Assembly (NCBI RefSeq): GCF_000283155.1
Contig: NW_004454159.1
Coordinates: 20,970,941 to 21,034,940 of the forward strand
Source of the DNA: Ceratotherium simum simum
Lineage: Eukaryota; Chordata; Mammalia; Perissodactyla; Rhinocerotidae
DNA length: 64,000 nucleotides
Direction of reading: 5' to 3'
Translations under genes and position numbers: made by a program
Shown: positions 1 through 12,500 of the stretch, piece after piece
Layout of the letters: each line of letters opens with the position of its first letter
How positions within the stretch are numbered: the first letter of the stretch is position 1
Notes under the pieces: model-generated
The model's input: the letters and a program-made list of their open reading frames with translations, nothing else
Database searches by the model: none
Told to the model about the DNA's origin: nothing

Positions 1-657
1 CGGGAGAGAGGGAGAATCTCCCCCTGCCCTTTTCCTTAAGGTCCTTATGGCTGGCCAAATAATTAACAAGACAGGTTAGCAGGAGAAAATAATACCAAGT
101 TTAATAACATGTATACATGGGAGAAAGCAGGGACACTGCGTTTCTCAACACAATAGCAGAAATTCTCATCTTAAATACTGTGTTCAGCTAATGACTAAGG
201 AGGATGTTGGGGGGTGAGGGGAGTCAGTTACAGGAGATTACCACTAAAGCACAGTAAACAAGAGTAAGGTTATTATGCAGCTTTAAGGCCTCACCTTCCA
301 CATTGATAAGTTTCTAGAAATGAGGTCATCCCCCCTCTTCCCAATACAGAGAGGGAGATACCTTTACAAATGGAGATTTCCCTTATAAATGTAAATGTCT
401 GTCTGGCAACTCCTTGCAGGGCCATCCAGAGAATGTGACCAGAGACAGAACTTCTGATAAGATGGGCTTGTTGGTGCCTTTTCTATTCTAACATCTATTT
501 TACATTATATTACAGCCATCAGATAGAAAATCTGTTCCAGGAAGGAGTTACTATGTCAAATTCTTTAGGCAGTTAGTGGGGGAGGTCAAATGTCCTCAGA
601 GAAGACAACCAAGGTAAAGAGATAGATTTCAGGGTGGCCAAATCTTGATCTCCCACA
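1..657 (-). mobile_element. ERV1-type LTR, antisense, cut by window edge
   Basis: Read on the minus strand, the element starts TGTGGGAGATCAAG at 657, as expected for a retroviral LTR beginning TG. It has a TATA-like tatttaag about 170 bp from the left edge and an ATTAAA polyadenylation signal near 100-106, followed by a U5-like end reaching position 1. It lies inside a minus-strand L1: the sequence resuming at 658 matches the ORF1-ORF2 junction of the second L1 (near 13805). The window edge hides whether this is a solo LTR or the 5' LTR of a provirus. No retroviral coding sequence is visible. The class (gammaretrovirus-like ERV1) is inferred from the style of the U5 end; the exact family is unknown. 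Confidence 0.7.
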
Positions 658-949
658 ATATCAACTTAAGTTTGAACACATTCTAAAGCTCAACAGTTTT
701 TAATCTCTCCTCCCCATTTTATGTTTTTGATTCATAATTTACCTTCTTATCTTGTTTATCCCTTAACTAATTAACTAATTATTGTAGTTATAGTTTTTTT
801 TTTACTACTTTTGTCTTTTAACCTTTATCCTAGCTTTACAAGTGATTAATCTACCACTTTTACAATATTAGATTATCTACCAGTGTGATATTCTTTCATG
901 TTTTCCTCTTACAAATTAGTGCCCTTTCATTTCAGCTTAAAGTTCCTTT

Positions 950-1739
950 AACATTTCTTGTAAGGCCAATCTAGTGGTAATGAATTCCTTTTGCTTTTGT
1001 TTGGCTGGAAAACTCTTTATCTCTCTTTTAGTTTTTATTGACAACTTTGCCAGATACAGTATTCTTGGTGGGAGTTATTTTCTTTCAGCACTTTGAATTT
1101 ATCATGCTACTCCCTTCTGGCCTGCAAAGTTTCTAATGAAAAATCTGTTGATAGTCTTATGGGGGTTCTCTTGTACATAACAAGTTGTTTTTCTCATGCT
1201 GCTTTTAAGAGTCTCTCCTTGTCTTTAAATTTTTAAACTTTATTTATAGTGTCTCTTGGTGTGGGTCTCTTTGGGTTCATCTTATTTGAAACTCTCTGGG
1301 CTTCCTGGATCTGGATGTTTGTTTCCTTTCCCAGATTAGGGAAGTTTTCAGCTTTTATTTCTTCAACTAAGTTTTCTGCCCCTTTGTCTCTCTCTTCTCA
1401 CTCTGGGACCCCTATGATGCAAATGTTGGTCCGCTTCATGTTGTCCAATAAGTCCCTTAAGCTATATTCACTTTTTTTCATTTTTTTTTTTTTTTGCTGC
1501 TCTGATTGGGTGAGTTCCACTTCTCTTTGAGTTCTTGATCCTTTTCTCTGCTTCATCTAGTCTGCTATTGAACCCTTCTAGTGTATTTTCAGATTTTCTG
1601 TCTCTTTGTTGAAGTTCGCACTGTGTTCATTCATTCTTCTCCCAAGTTCAGTGAGCTGCTTATCTCCATTTCATTATGGATTTTTTTCTGAGGTTTAATC
1701 TTATTCTTTCATTTGGAGCATATCCCTGTGTTTCCTCAT
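950..1739 (-). pseudogene. L1 ORF1 remnant (first L1)
   Basis: The minus strand reads as a decayed L1 ORF1, the RNA-binding chaperone of the L1 ribonucleoprotein. The ancestral start codon corresponds to cat at 1737-1739, by alignment with the second L1 where the same segment is at 14905-14907. The coiled-coil N-terminal region lies around 1560-1700, and the C-terminal domain around 960-1180. Frames are interrupted and a poly-T run at 1479-1495 disturbs the coil region. It is not expected to make protein. Confidence 0.7.
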
Positions 1740-2040
1740 TTTGATGGTATTGGTTTCTATGGATTAGATAAAAGAGCCACCTCTCCCAGTCTTGAAGGAG
1801 TGGCTTTATGTAGTTGATGAACCTTATCACTCAAACTTCCCTAGCTCTTGGTTGTCTCTCAAACCTTTGTGATTGTCCAAGCAGCTGATTTTATTTTTAG
1901 TGGCTCCCAGTAGTTGAGGGTGTGCCAAGACCTATCAGTGTCCTGGTGGGGAGGATCTCAGTCAGCACCTAGATTCATGCTGATTGGAAGCCAGACCCTC
2001 AGGCAGAAGCTGTTAAAGTATGTAAATATATACAGCATGG

Positions 2041-3000
2041 TAGGACTGCAAGTAAAAGCCCCACTGGCCACCAGAGCCAGGCGATCTATAGGTGTCTCCT
2101 AGGCAGCAGCTGCAAAAATCGGGGTGCCACACCAGTGTACAAGCTCCTTTCCAGGAGATACCAGTGATCTGGAGTGAGGCAGAGGGTGACACAAAGATGG
2201 CATCCACCAGCATTCATCCCTGGAGAGCCCCTAGTAGGTCCCTAGTTGTTTGCCAAACCAGAAGCCTGCTCCTCAAACGAAAGCACAAGACAAGCAAATA
2301 GGCTTCTTTCGCAGAAAGACTGGGGGTATATTTCAGTCTGACCTCTATGCAGTGTCCTGGGGGTAGTAGCCAGCCAAGAACTTTCTCTCCTTATTCTTTA
2401 CTGTCCCATGGGACCCACAAATGCCAGCTCCCCTGGCCACCAGAGCCAGGCAATCAAGGGGCATTCCTCTGGGCAGCAGCCACAAAAGCTAGAGCACCAG
2501 ACATACAAATCAGGGTATCAGACGTGTGTAAGCCCCACACCAGGAGATACTGGTGCTCTGGAGTGTGGTAGAGAGAGCACAAAGATAGCACCCACTCTCT
2601 GAGATCTATGGATAGGATTACAGTCTGCCCTTAGATGTGTGTTTATTTAGAAGCCTGTCTCTCAGGTTGCAGCTATGAAAATAATCTAATAGGCCTCTTT
2701 CATGGAAAGACTGGACATTTCTGTTTGCTGTCTCTTGCTGTCCCTGGGGGTAGTAGCCAGTTAAGAACTCTTCTTCATTTGTTTAAGTCCTGTGGGACCT
2801 GTGAGCATAGGTCTTGCAGGCCAACAAAGCCAGGCAACCTAGAGGCATCCCCTGGGTGGCATCCACAAAGATTAGGGTGCCAGAAAAGGGTAGAAGCTCC
2901 TCTCTGGGAGATAACAGTGAGCTGGAGTGAGGCAGAGTGAGAGCACAAATATGGTGTCCACTGGCCTCCATCCCCGGAGTGTATTTCTGTAGGTCCCTAG
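2041..3000 (-). repeat. Tandem L1 5'UTR monomers (about 3 x 375 bp)
   Basis: A landmark (ccagagccag or close variant) recurs at 2071, 2440 and 2824, spacings of 369 and 384 bp. Each copy is followed by a ggcagcagcyrcaaaa-type block, then an aggagatacyrgtg block, a gcagagggagarcac block and a ccatcc block, so whole units are repeated in register. The second L1 has two such units, at 15245 and 15617, 372 bp apart. Tandem 5'UTR promoter monomers are well known in mouse L1; here they are seen directly. Promoter function in this copy is inference. Confidence 0.75.
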
Positions 3001-3551
3001 ATGTGTGTTAAGTAGATGCCTGCCCCTCAGGCTGATGCTTTAACATAAGCAAATAAGCCTCTTTCACAGAAAGTCTAGGGGTTTTCCAGTCAGCTGCCTC
3101 TGCGCTGGGCTCTGGGGTGGGTGAGTCCATACGCAAGCCCTTTAAGAGTTTACTATAGTCTTGTGGGTCTCATGGATGCTAAGCCCTGTTGGCTTCCAAA
3201 GCTAGACATTTTGGGGCTTACCTCTTAGGTGCAGGTCTTAAAAGTTGTTGTGCCCAATTTGAGGTTCAAGTGCTTTGCTCCTCAGAGAGAAGCTCAGGGT
3301 TTTAAGTTCCCTCCTGATTGTGGATAACCATACGCAGGGGCGGGGTTTATGGTGAGATTGTGTCTCAGCCTCTCCACCGGCTTCAATGTGGGGTTTTTCT
3401 CATTTGACCATTGTGTAGCAGTCACTCAGTCAGGTTTGGGGTTGTTTTCAGAGGAAATTGTTCCAAATATAGCAGTAGATTTGGTGTGTCCATGGAAGGA
3501 GGTGAGTTCAGGATCTTCCTATGTCACGATCTTGAACCAGAAGCCTGTCAG

Positions 3552-3662
3552 ATGATTCTTATCCATATTTGACAAGTGAGGACACTGGCCTGAATAGTTA
3601 TATCACACAAGTAGAATTAAGTTGCAGAGGGAGGAGTTTCAAACATAAAACTTTGGCTCTAA
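3552..3662 (-). repeat. MIR SINE fragment
   Basis: It matches the MIR core in reverse orientation: a ttatccatatttgacaagtgagg block, then a region like ggtcacacagctagtaagtggcagag. It abuts the 5' end of the first L1, which probably inserted in it or beside it. Confidence 0.7.
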
Positions 3663-3878
3663 ATTTCCTGAATATTTTATTAAACCAATCTGATTTTGAT
3701 ATTATCTCGGTCCCTGAATAGGGAGGAGCTATCATCATATCCTCTCTGTGGTTTTCTTATTTTGAGGCCAAATATGGTGGAACATATAGACTTGCAGCCA
3801 TTTGGCTCAGAGGATAGAATGACAGTGCTTCTAAGTAATTTTAGTATATCTATTGTTTTCAATTTGAAAATAGTAGTT

Positions 3879-4257
3879 GTATTAGTTTGTTAGGGCTACC
3901 ATAACAGATGGCTTACACCACAGAAATTTATTTTCTCACATTCCTTTCAGGAATGTGGAAGTCTGAGATCAAAGGGTCAGAAAGATTGGTTTCTTCTGAG
4001 ACCTTCCTCCTTGGCTTCTAGATGGCTGTCATCTCCCTGTGTCTTCACATGGTCTTCCCTGTGTGTGTCTGTGTCCTAATGTCTTCCTATAAGGACACCA
4101 GTTATATTGGATTAGAGCACACCCTTAGGACCTCATTTTAATTTCATTGTCTCTTTAAAGACCCTATCTCCAAATACAGTCAGTAATATTCTGGGATACT
4201 AGGGGTTAGGACTTCAATGTGTGAATTTTGGGAGGACATGATGCACCCCATGATAGT
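3879..4257 (-). mobile_element. MLT1-type MaLR LTR
   Basis: The minus strand shows the hallmark MLT1 layout. It runs from a gaattcacac-type 5' region through a block like tccaaatacagtca inverted and ccttataagga to a 3' end ending near ctaacaaactaatac. This is a non-autonomous ERVL-MaLR LTR, non-coding. The same family recurs at 24440, 30334 and 34866. Confidence 0.85.
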
Positions 4258-7200
4258 AGTCTTTATGTGGATTTAAACTACAAACTAAATGAATTATGCC
4301 AGAGAAAAGTAGACCATTTGTCATGTCTACTTTTTGATAGAGAATAGTATCAATTTGCTGATCTATTGTGGAAATTGTCCAAGTCTTATTACAAAGAGAG
4401 GAACAGTAAAATTAGAGAGAAATTAAAGACAACTTAAGAGGTAGGATGGTTCTCAAGGAAATGCTATTGAAGGAAAGGAACCATCATCCTCAAAGGATGA
4501 GCCACTTCGTGGCCTTTGGTCTCATTATAAACCTTGGCCTACGTTATTCTGCTGGGTCCTTTCTGGAGCTTATTTATCTTCCTGAATTGGTAATTAAGCA
4601 ACAGGATTTTTAAAAATTGTGATTCTGATTCAAATTATATTCTGATCCAAAAAATTGTATGCTGATCTGATATTATAATTTCATTCCGAGAGTAATCCCA
4701 CAACCTGACACATTAATCATTTAAAGACAAAACGTCTCCAATACAGGAAAAACATGGTTCCTACCACAACACACAGCCACTTTCAGGCATATATGTTGTC
4801 ATTTTTATTGAATTTTTATAAAGATTAAAAATAGATACATATTTTTTCTATCCTTCATTTTCTCACCTTTGTCCTATTTTTCCTTCCTGAGTTACTCTGA
4901 TCTTAGTCTTTACAATTTTTCCTCCTGGTGCACTAGAATTAAATAAATTGACTGGTTTAACCTTTGCCAGAAGTAACATCTGAGGTCACATACGCTTCCT
5001 TGGTTCCCAAGGCTGACCAACAACGATGGCAGGTGCTGAGTTTATCGTGTCCCTCCCAGTCTTTGAGGCTTTCTGATTCACCACCTCTTCCAAGAACCCT
5101 TCACTCACAGTGCTGACCCACAATGGATTTACCTCCTGTAAATGTTGCATTTGTGAAATATCATTTTTATTTTCTATCACTGTTGATATTTAACCTTCCA
5201 TGACTCTGTCATTCTTCTGCCACTGGATTGCTGCTCCCTTAAAAGTGGGCAACTTAAGTCTATCTCTGTACTCTTCATGACTAGCACAGTGGAACTTGTG
5301 AGTGTAACTAAGTTGCAAGTGGACATGAAAAGGCTAACTGGTCACCCATTTCAAGGGGGCTGTGCTACAGCTGGGGGATGAGAAGGAGCAGACAAGCATG
5401 TGCTGGAGGACCAACTTTCAAGGGTGATGACTAATCCGTCATTCTATCACCTGACCAAAAAAGGTCTTGTAAAGTTGTGGCTCTAGCCAGCCCTGACTTC
5501 CTTCTCTTTCCCTGTCCTTAGGGAGCTCACTGATACATTCCTGAAGGGTCTGCCAAGGACGGGATGATGGGAGCATTCAGGGAAGGCTTACAGCCACCTC
5601 TACATAAAGTCCTGCATTGTAACTATGGTGGATTCAACTTTGTCAACCTGGTTAATCTGGAACAACATTTCCTGGAATCCTGTTCCTTGTATGGCCCCAG
5701 GCTAAGCATTGGCATAAGTTTGGAGAGACAGAAGTGAAGAAGCAGCCATTACTCTCTGCAGGTGGTTAAATGTGGAGACCAACTAAGAGGGGCCAGGGTA
5801 TGCCAGCTTGTCCTCACTCTCCCCAGCTTTGTGTCCAGCTCTTCCTCATGAATGGCAGTGCTGCCAACCAGCAGCAGCCCCAGGCTCACCACCACACATT
5901 TGGCTAAACACCTACAGAAGTAGTTGCCACCACAGGTGATGGCTTCCCATAAGCTCTTCCCCAGCTCCCCTTTATGGCCCTACCCTGGCAACTGGACATG
6001 CCTGCCCCACAGATTCCCCTGCAAGCTCTGACTTGCCCACCAGCCCCAGCGCTTCAGGAGAGCTGGTTGGTGACTTTCTCTGATCCTTCGTTTCTCCCTT
6101 CTGGATGCTTATTTCCCTAGTCTCTCTGACAATTGCATAAGGTCTCATTCCTGTAATGAATCTATTCCATAATACACTGTTTTGGCTTCCCCAAATGAGT
6201 GCTGATGGATTCAGTAACACACCTAATAAATGTGCCCGTTCTTGATGAGCTATGGCAGAGAATGTTGTGCTGTCTTAGTGAGTGACAGAGGTAGGAGAGA
6301 TAGATAATTTTGATTCAGCTCTGTTCTTTCACCCCTTTGTTCCTTATGATGGGATGTACTGATTTGGGATAAAATCAACTGATGGAAGTCATAAGTGTTT
6401 TGGTGGCTACTAAAAGGCTTACCATTCATATGATTATAACAAGGATCAAAGCAGTGACTACTTTTCGACTTCCTCAGCCAACTAAAATAATGACTGTATA
6501 GAAGATTAATGACAAAATGTCCTCATTTGGAACAGCTTGGGATGATAAAAAAGTGATCCTTCATATCATTAGCAATATAGGTTCTTAGCCTATGCACTGA
6601 AACCATAATTTAATATATTTCATCTTGAGATCTTGTCCATTTCTAGAACTTTGAGGGGCTCCCCTATCTTAGGGAAAGTTTTCTCATTAGTAAAATATGC
6701 CATCTGTTAGCTAATTTTTCCTCAGTTTTTCTGTATGACCCTGATTTAAATAGAGGGGAGATCAATGATGGGGTGAAGGTACTTATATTGAAGTCAAAAA
6801 CAGTAAAGACTCTGAAAGTGAAAGCTGAGGCATGGAAAAGAGGGAGGAAGATTCAGAGTCCACTAGACCAGGGTGATAACCTCTGTTATGGCACACTCTT
6901 CAGAATGGGTGAAGGAGGGAAGCTTGGATTGGAGCTACAAGTAGTGGGCTGGGCATTGGGCATAACCCACAGATTTTATCTGTGCAAGACTGTACAAACA
7001 ATAGCTGATACTGATGAGCATGTGCCCTGAATGTAACAAGTGAGAATGTTCCTCTCTAGGTGTGCTCTGCATTAGATGACAAGGTCTCCATCCCAGACTA
7101 AAAGATCAGGGGTTCTGTCTTTCTCACATTTATACCCTAGCCCATATCTAGTGCAGAAAGCCAACATATTAAAGATAGTCAATAAATGTTCTTTCAGTGA

Positions 7201-8888
7201 AGAGATACGTCCTTGGAAGAGATAAAAGTAAGGGATGTGAGACACCAAGGTTAGGCTGAGACTCATTTAAGAGATGTTCAAATACATGCAAGCCCTATTC
7301 ACAGCATTGTGTACCACTTACTCCCCAAGACCCTTATTTGTTGACATCCAACAATCTTATACAATTTCAAAGAATCATCAAATGAGCAAACATCTTTGCT
7401 TTTAAGTATTTTCTGTGCTTAATATATTAAATACCTATAAACCTTGACAACAAGAGGGAATTAATACAGATACAAGTCCAATATTTAGTTTCCTCAGGTA
7501 GAGTTGCCAGGCAACCATCACACTACAACACACAGGACTGTCATTATGGATCAATCTCCTCTTCCTGTAACTCCTTTACTGCCAAAATGAAAGCAATTCA
7601 GGCAACGATGTCACTTAAAAGGATTCATCCTCCAGGCCCTCTTACTGGTTAAAATCTTCTTTCGTAGAATTTGCAGGATACTCAAGCTGGCAAAAATGAT
7701 TCCATGTTATTAGAATATTCCATTTCAGTATAGAAAATGCACTTACATTAAGAGAAGGCTGTGACTAAAAAGATAATGCAGATTATTAAACTTTGAAATT
7801 ACCAATGTAAATTATTTATTATAAATTAATAGAAAACACCAGGGGTCCTATGTACAGCAGAATAGGTGCCGTCTTATTCATACTCTGGTTACTGCTCAGC
7901 TTTCCTCTGTGATAATTTCATCCATACCACTCACAGGATGACAATTTTATATCCTAAGAGGTCCCCTGGTAGTGGATATTAATTTATAATAGAGGGGAAC
8001 AGCAGGGAGAAGTTTTTTGTGTGCTCCTTCCCAGTAAACCACACAAACTGCTCCCCTGAGGCACATACAGTTATATATTAAAACATTAGTGATGGCACTA
8101 GAGTTAATAAGAAATATAATATACAATACAACCATATATAGTATATATTAACAGTCCACAAAAAGATATTGTAGCTCCTCAAGGAAAGCTCCCAGGATAC
8201 ATTGTATTCTATACTTTCTCATGGTTTAAAAACACATAGTCTCTGTAAATGCAATGCATCCTCAATGGGATTCACAATTATCTGATGTCAAATATCCGAA
8301 GACTATTTTTTTCCCAATGAAGCATAAAACATAAAATCTTCTAGTGTTGTCTCCAAACCATAATAGAATCTGCCAGTAACCAAAGGATAAAAAAAAAGTT
8401 TCTAAAGTAATAGAAAAGCTAGATTAGTGGTTTCCATAGTTCTTTAAATAATTCCTATTCCACATCAAAATATTTTCAACTTGGTTCCTCAAAATGAAAA
8501 ATACGTAATACATGTACTTCAGGCTATTAGAAAACAATAATGTAGGATCTATTTAATGTAAGGGACCTTTGCACTTTGATCAAGATGTAGCCATAACCTT
8601 GTATAAAACTAACATTTTAAAAATCTATCCCTTATAATTCAAGGACTTTAAAATATTTTGCTAAAATAATTTTCCAATGGGAAAATATCATTCTCCGTTT
8701 AGGAGCTCAAAAAGCACTAATTCCCAGGTAGAAGTTAAATTTCATATGAAAAGTCACATAACAAACTAGTGGTGGAGTTTGGCACAAACCAGGGATACTT
8801 CATTCAAGGCAAGCTGTATCTTCAGGAATGAACTAGAGTTATTGTCATGTTCCTAGAGACTAATATCTTGTTTGTCACAGCACCTATC
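4258..8888. other. Intergenic DNA, mostly unassigned
   Basis: No convincing gene is present; all open frames are under 90 codons and have no recognisable domain. A possible old LTR lies at about 5628-6235 (it ends with a taatacactg-type motif), but the family match is weak. A tail like gtcaataaatgttct at 7179-7193 resembles an L2/MIR 3' end. 7801-8160 has repeat-like texture that I could not name. The rest is AT-rich single-copy-looking sequence. Confidence 0.5.
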
Positions 8889-8972
8889 TTTTTTTTTTAA
8901 TTGAGGTATAATTCACATATAACATTATATTAGTTTTAGGTGTACAACATAATGATTCAATATTTGTATATA

Positions 8973-9276
8973 AGGGCCAGCCCCGTGGCTTAGCGGTTAA
9001 GTGCGCACGCTCTGCTACTGGCAGCCTGGGTTCGGATCCCGGGCGCTCACTGACACACTGCTTGTCTGGCCGTGTTGAGGCGGCGTCCCACATACAGCAA
9101 CTAGAAGGATGTGCAACTATGACATACAACTATCTAGTGGGGCCTTGGGGAGAAAAAGGGAAAAAAAGGAGGAGGATTGGAAATAGATATTAGCTCAGGG
9201 TTGGTCTCACTCAGCAAAAAGAGGATTGGCATGGATGTTAGCTCAGGGCTGATCTTCCTCACACACACAAAAAAAA
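8973..9276 (+). mobile_element. ERE SINE (GTGGCTTAGCGG class)
   Basis: The tRNA-derived head starts gggccagccccgtggctt, with an A box (tggcttagcgg) and a B box (ggttcggatcc). An acatacagcaactagaagg body follows, then a ttagctcaggg tail ending in a CA/A-rich run. Flanking ttgtatata copies at 8964-8972 and 9277-9285 look like a target-site duplication. It lies inside the 3'UTR of the L1. Pol III type 2 promoter elements are present, but transcription is not shown. Confidence 0.93.
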
Positions 9277-9599
9277 TTGTATATATTGAGAAATGATCCC
9301 CAAAATAAGTCTAGTTAACATCCATCACTATACATAGTTACAAAATTTTTTCTTGTCATGAGAAATTTTAAGATCTAATCTCTTAGCTACTTTCAAATAT
9401 GCAGTACAGTATTAAGAATAGTGACTATGCTGTATATTACACCACCATGACTTACTTATTTTACAACTGGAAGTTCAAATCTTTTGACCCCCTTCACTCA
9501 TGTTGCCCAGCACACGCCCCCACCCAGCCTCCGGCAACCATCAATCTGTTCTCTTTATCTATGAGCTTGTTTGTTGGTGTTTTTTGTTGTTGTTTTGAG

Positions 9600-12500
9600 A
9601 TTACACATGTAACTGAGATCATGTAATATTTATCTTTCTCTGTCTGACATTTCACTTAGCATAATGCCCTCAAAGTCCATCCATATTGTCACAAATGGAA
9701 ACATTTCCATCTTTTCTTTTTGAAAACGTGCATTTGATTTTCACGTTTTTGTTTTTTTTTTTTTTTTGAGGAAGATTGGCCCTGCACTAACATCTGTTGC
9801 TAATCTTCCTCTTTTTCTTTTTTCTCCCCAAAGCCCCAGTACATAGTTGTGTATCATAGTTGTAGAGTTGTAGCTCTTCTAGGTGGGATGTGGCCTCAGC
9901 ATGGCTTGATGAACAGTGAGTAGGTCCACACCCAGGATCCAAACCGGCTAACCCCGGGGCGCTGAGGCAGAACACATGAACTTAACCACTACGTCACTGG
10001 GCCGGCCCCAACATTTCCTTCATTTTATGGCTGAATAATATTCCATTGTATATATAAACCACATTTTATCTATTCATCCATCGCTAGACACTTAGGTTGT
10101 TTCTATTTCTTGGCTATTGTAAATAATGCTGCAATGAACGTTGGGGTGTATATATCTTTTTGAGTTAGTGTTTTCATTTTCTTTGGATAAATACCCAGAA
10201 GTGGAATTGCTGGATCATATGGTAATTTTATTTTTAATTTTTTGAGGAACCTCCATAATTTTTTCCATGGTGGCTGCACTAATTTGCAATCCCACCAACA
10301 GTGCACAAGGGATCCCTTTTCTCCACATCCTTGCAACACTTATTCTTATCTTTTTGATGATAACCATTCTAACAGGTGTGAGGCAATATCTCATTGAGGT
10401 TTTGGTTTGCGTTTCCCTGATGATTAGTGATGTTGAGCACCTTTTCATGTTGGCCATCTGTATGTCTTCTTTGGAAAAATGTCTATTCAGATCTTCTGTC
10501 CATTTTTTAATTGGATTGGGTTTTTTGCTGTTGAGTTGTATGAGTTTTTATATATTTTAGATATTAACTTCTTATCAGATGTTTGATTTGCAAATATTTT
10601 CTCCCATTGAGTAAGTTGTTTTTTCATTTTGTTGATGGTTTCTTTTGCTGTGCAAAAGCTTTTTAGTTTGACATAGTCCCACTTGTTTATTTTTGCTTGT
10701 GTTGCCTTTGTTTTGGATGTCAAATCAGAAAAAGCATCACCAAGGCCAATGTCAAAGAGCTTACTGTCTATGTTTTTTTCTAGGAGTTTTATGGTTTCAG
10801 GTCTTACATTCAAGTTTTTAATCCATTTTGAGGTAATTTTTGTGAATGGTGTAAGATAGTTTCATTCTTTTGCATGTGGCTATCCAGTTTTCCCAGAACC
10901 ATATATTGAAGAGAGTTCTTTCCCTATTGTATAGTCTTGGCGCTTTTGTCAAAAGTTAATTGACCATATATGCATGAGTTTATTTCCAGGCTCTATTCTG
11001 TTCCATTGACATATGTATCTGTTTTTATGTCAATACCATACTGTTTTGATTACTATAGCTTTGTAATATAGCTGGAAATCAGGCAGTGTGATGCCTCCAG
11101 CTTTGTTCTTCTTTCTCAAGATTTCTTTGGCTATTCAGGGTCTTTGGTGGTTCCATACTATTTAGAATGGTTTGCTCTGTTTCTTTGAAAAATGCCATTG
11201 GAATTTTGATAGGAATTGCATTAAACCTGTAGATTGGGTAGTATGAACATTTTAACATTTAATTTTTCTAATCTGTGAGCATGGAATATCTTTCCATTTA
11301 TTTCTGTCTTCTTCAATTTCTTCCATCAATGTCTTATAGTTTTCATTATACAGGTCTTTTGCCTGCTTGGTTAAATTTATATCTAGGTATTCTATTGTTT
11401 TTGATGCAACTGTAAATGGGATTTTTTTTTAATTTTTCTTTCTGATATTCAGTATTAGTGTGTAGAAACAACATATTTTGGTATATTGATTTTGTATCCT
11501 GCAATTTTACTGAATTTATTAGTTCTAACAGTTCTTAGATGGAGTCTTTAGGGTTTTCTATATATACATCATGTGCAAATAGTGACAATTTTATTTCTTC
11601 CTTTCCAATTTGGATGCCTTTCATTTCTTTTTCTTGCCTAATTGCTCTGGCTAAGATATGTAAACTATGTTGAATGAAAGTGGCAAGAATGGGCAATCTG
11701 GTCTCATTCCGATCTTAGAGGAAAAGCTGTCAGCTTTTCACTATTCACTATGATGATAGCTGTGGGCTTGTAACGTATGGCCATTATTATGTTGAGGTAC
11801 ATTTTTAATATACCTACTTTGTTGAGAGCTTTTATCATAAATGGACGTTGAATTTTGGAAATGCTTTTTCTGCATCTACTGAGATGGTCATATGATTTTT
11901 ATCCTTCATTTTGCTAATGTGGTGTATCACATTGATGATTTATGAATGTTGAACCATCCTTGGAATGAATCCTAGTTGATCATGGTGTATGATCCTTTTA
12001 ATGTATTGCTGAATTCTGTTTGCAAATATTTTATCGAGGATTTTGCATCTACGTTCATCAGGGATAGTGGCCTATATTTTCCTTTCTGTGGTGTCCTTGT
12101 CTGGTTTTGGTATCAGGGTAATGCTGGCCTCATACAGTTAGTTTGGAAGTGTTCGTTCTCTTCTATTTTTGGAAGAATTGAGAAGGATTGGTGTTAATAT
12201 TCTTTGAATGTTTGATATAATTCACAAGTGAAGTTGTCTGGTCCTGTACTTTTGTTTGTTGGGAGATTTTTGATTACTAAGTCAGTCTCCTTATTAATTA
12301 GTCTGTTCAGATTTTCTATTTTTTTCATGATTCAGTCTTGGTAGGTTGTTTGTTTCTAGGAATTTGTCCATTCCTTCTAGGTAGTCAAATTTATTGGAGT
12401 ATAATTGCTCATAGTAGTTTCTTATGATTCTTTGTATTTCTGTGGTATCAGTCATAATGTCTTCTCTTTATTTCTGATTTTATTTATTTGAGCCCTCTTT

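Larger units (their letters stand above)
658..3551 (-). mobile_element. LINE-1, 5' portion (5'UTR and ORF1 remnant)
   Basis: This is the 5' part of a minus-strand L1, clearly homologous to 13805-15775 in this window. Reading leftwards from 3551 come a 5'UTR of about 1.8 kb, a degenerate ORF1 (about 1739 to 950) and the start of the inter-ORF region, where an LTR interrupts it at 657. ORF2 is not in the window, so its continuation presumably lies beyond the LTR to the left. The 5' end is set where L1-like sequence stops and a MIR begins. ORF1 is broken by stops and frameshifts, so the copy is dead. Being long at the 5' end is unusual for an L1, most of which are 5'-truncated. Confidence 0.85.

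Noticed and set aside
1249..1530. 93-codon plus-strand frame with many Phe and Ser
   Set aside because: It is the antisense of an L1 ORF1 coiled-coil region; the phenylalanine run comes from poly-T.
8884..9129. Repeated short ORFs with RPGSEP-like peptides at several loci
   Set aside because: The shared peptide is a translation of ERE SINE heads in different copies, not a gene family.
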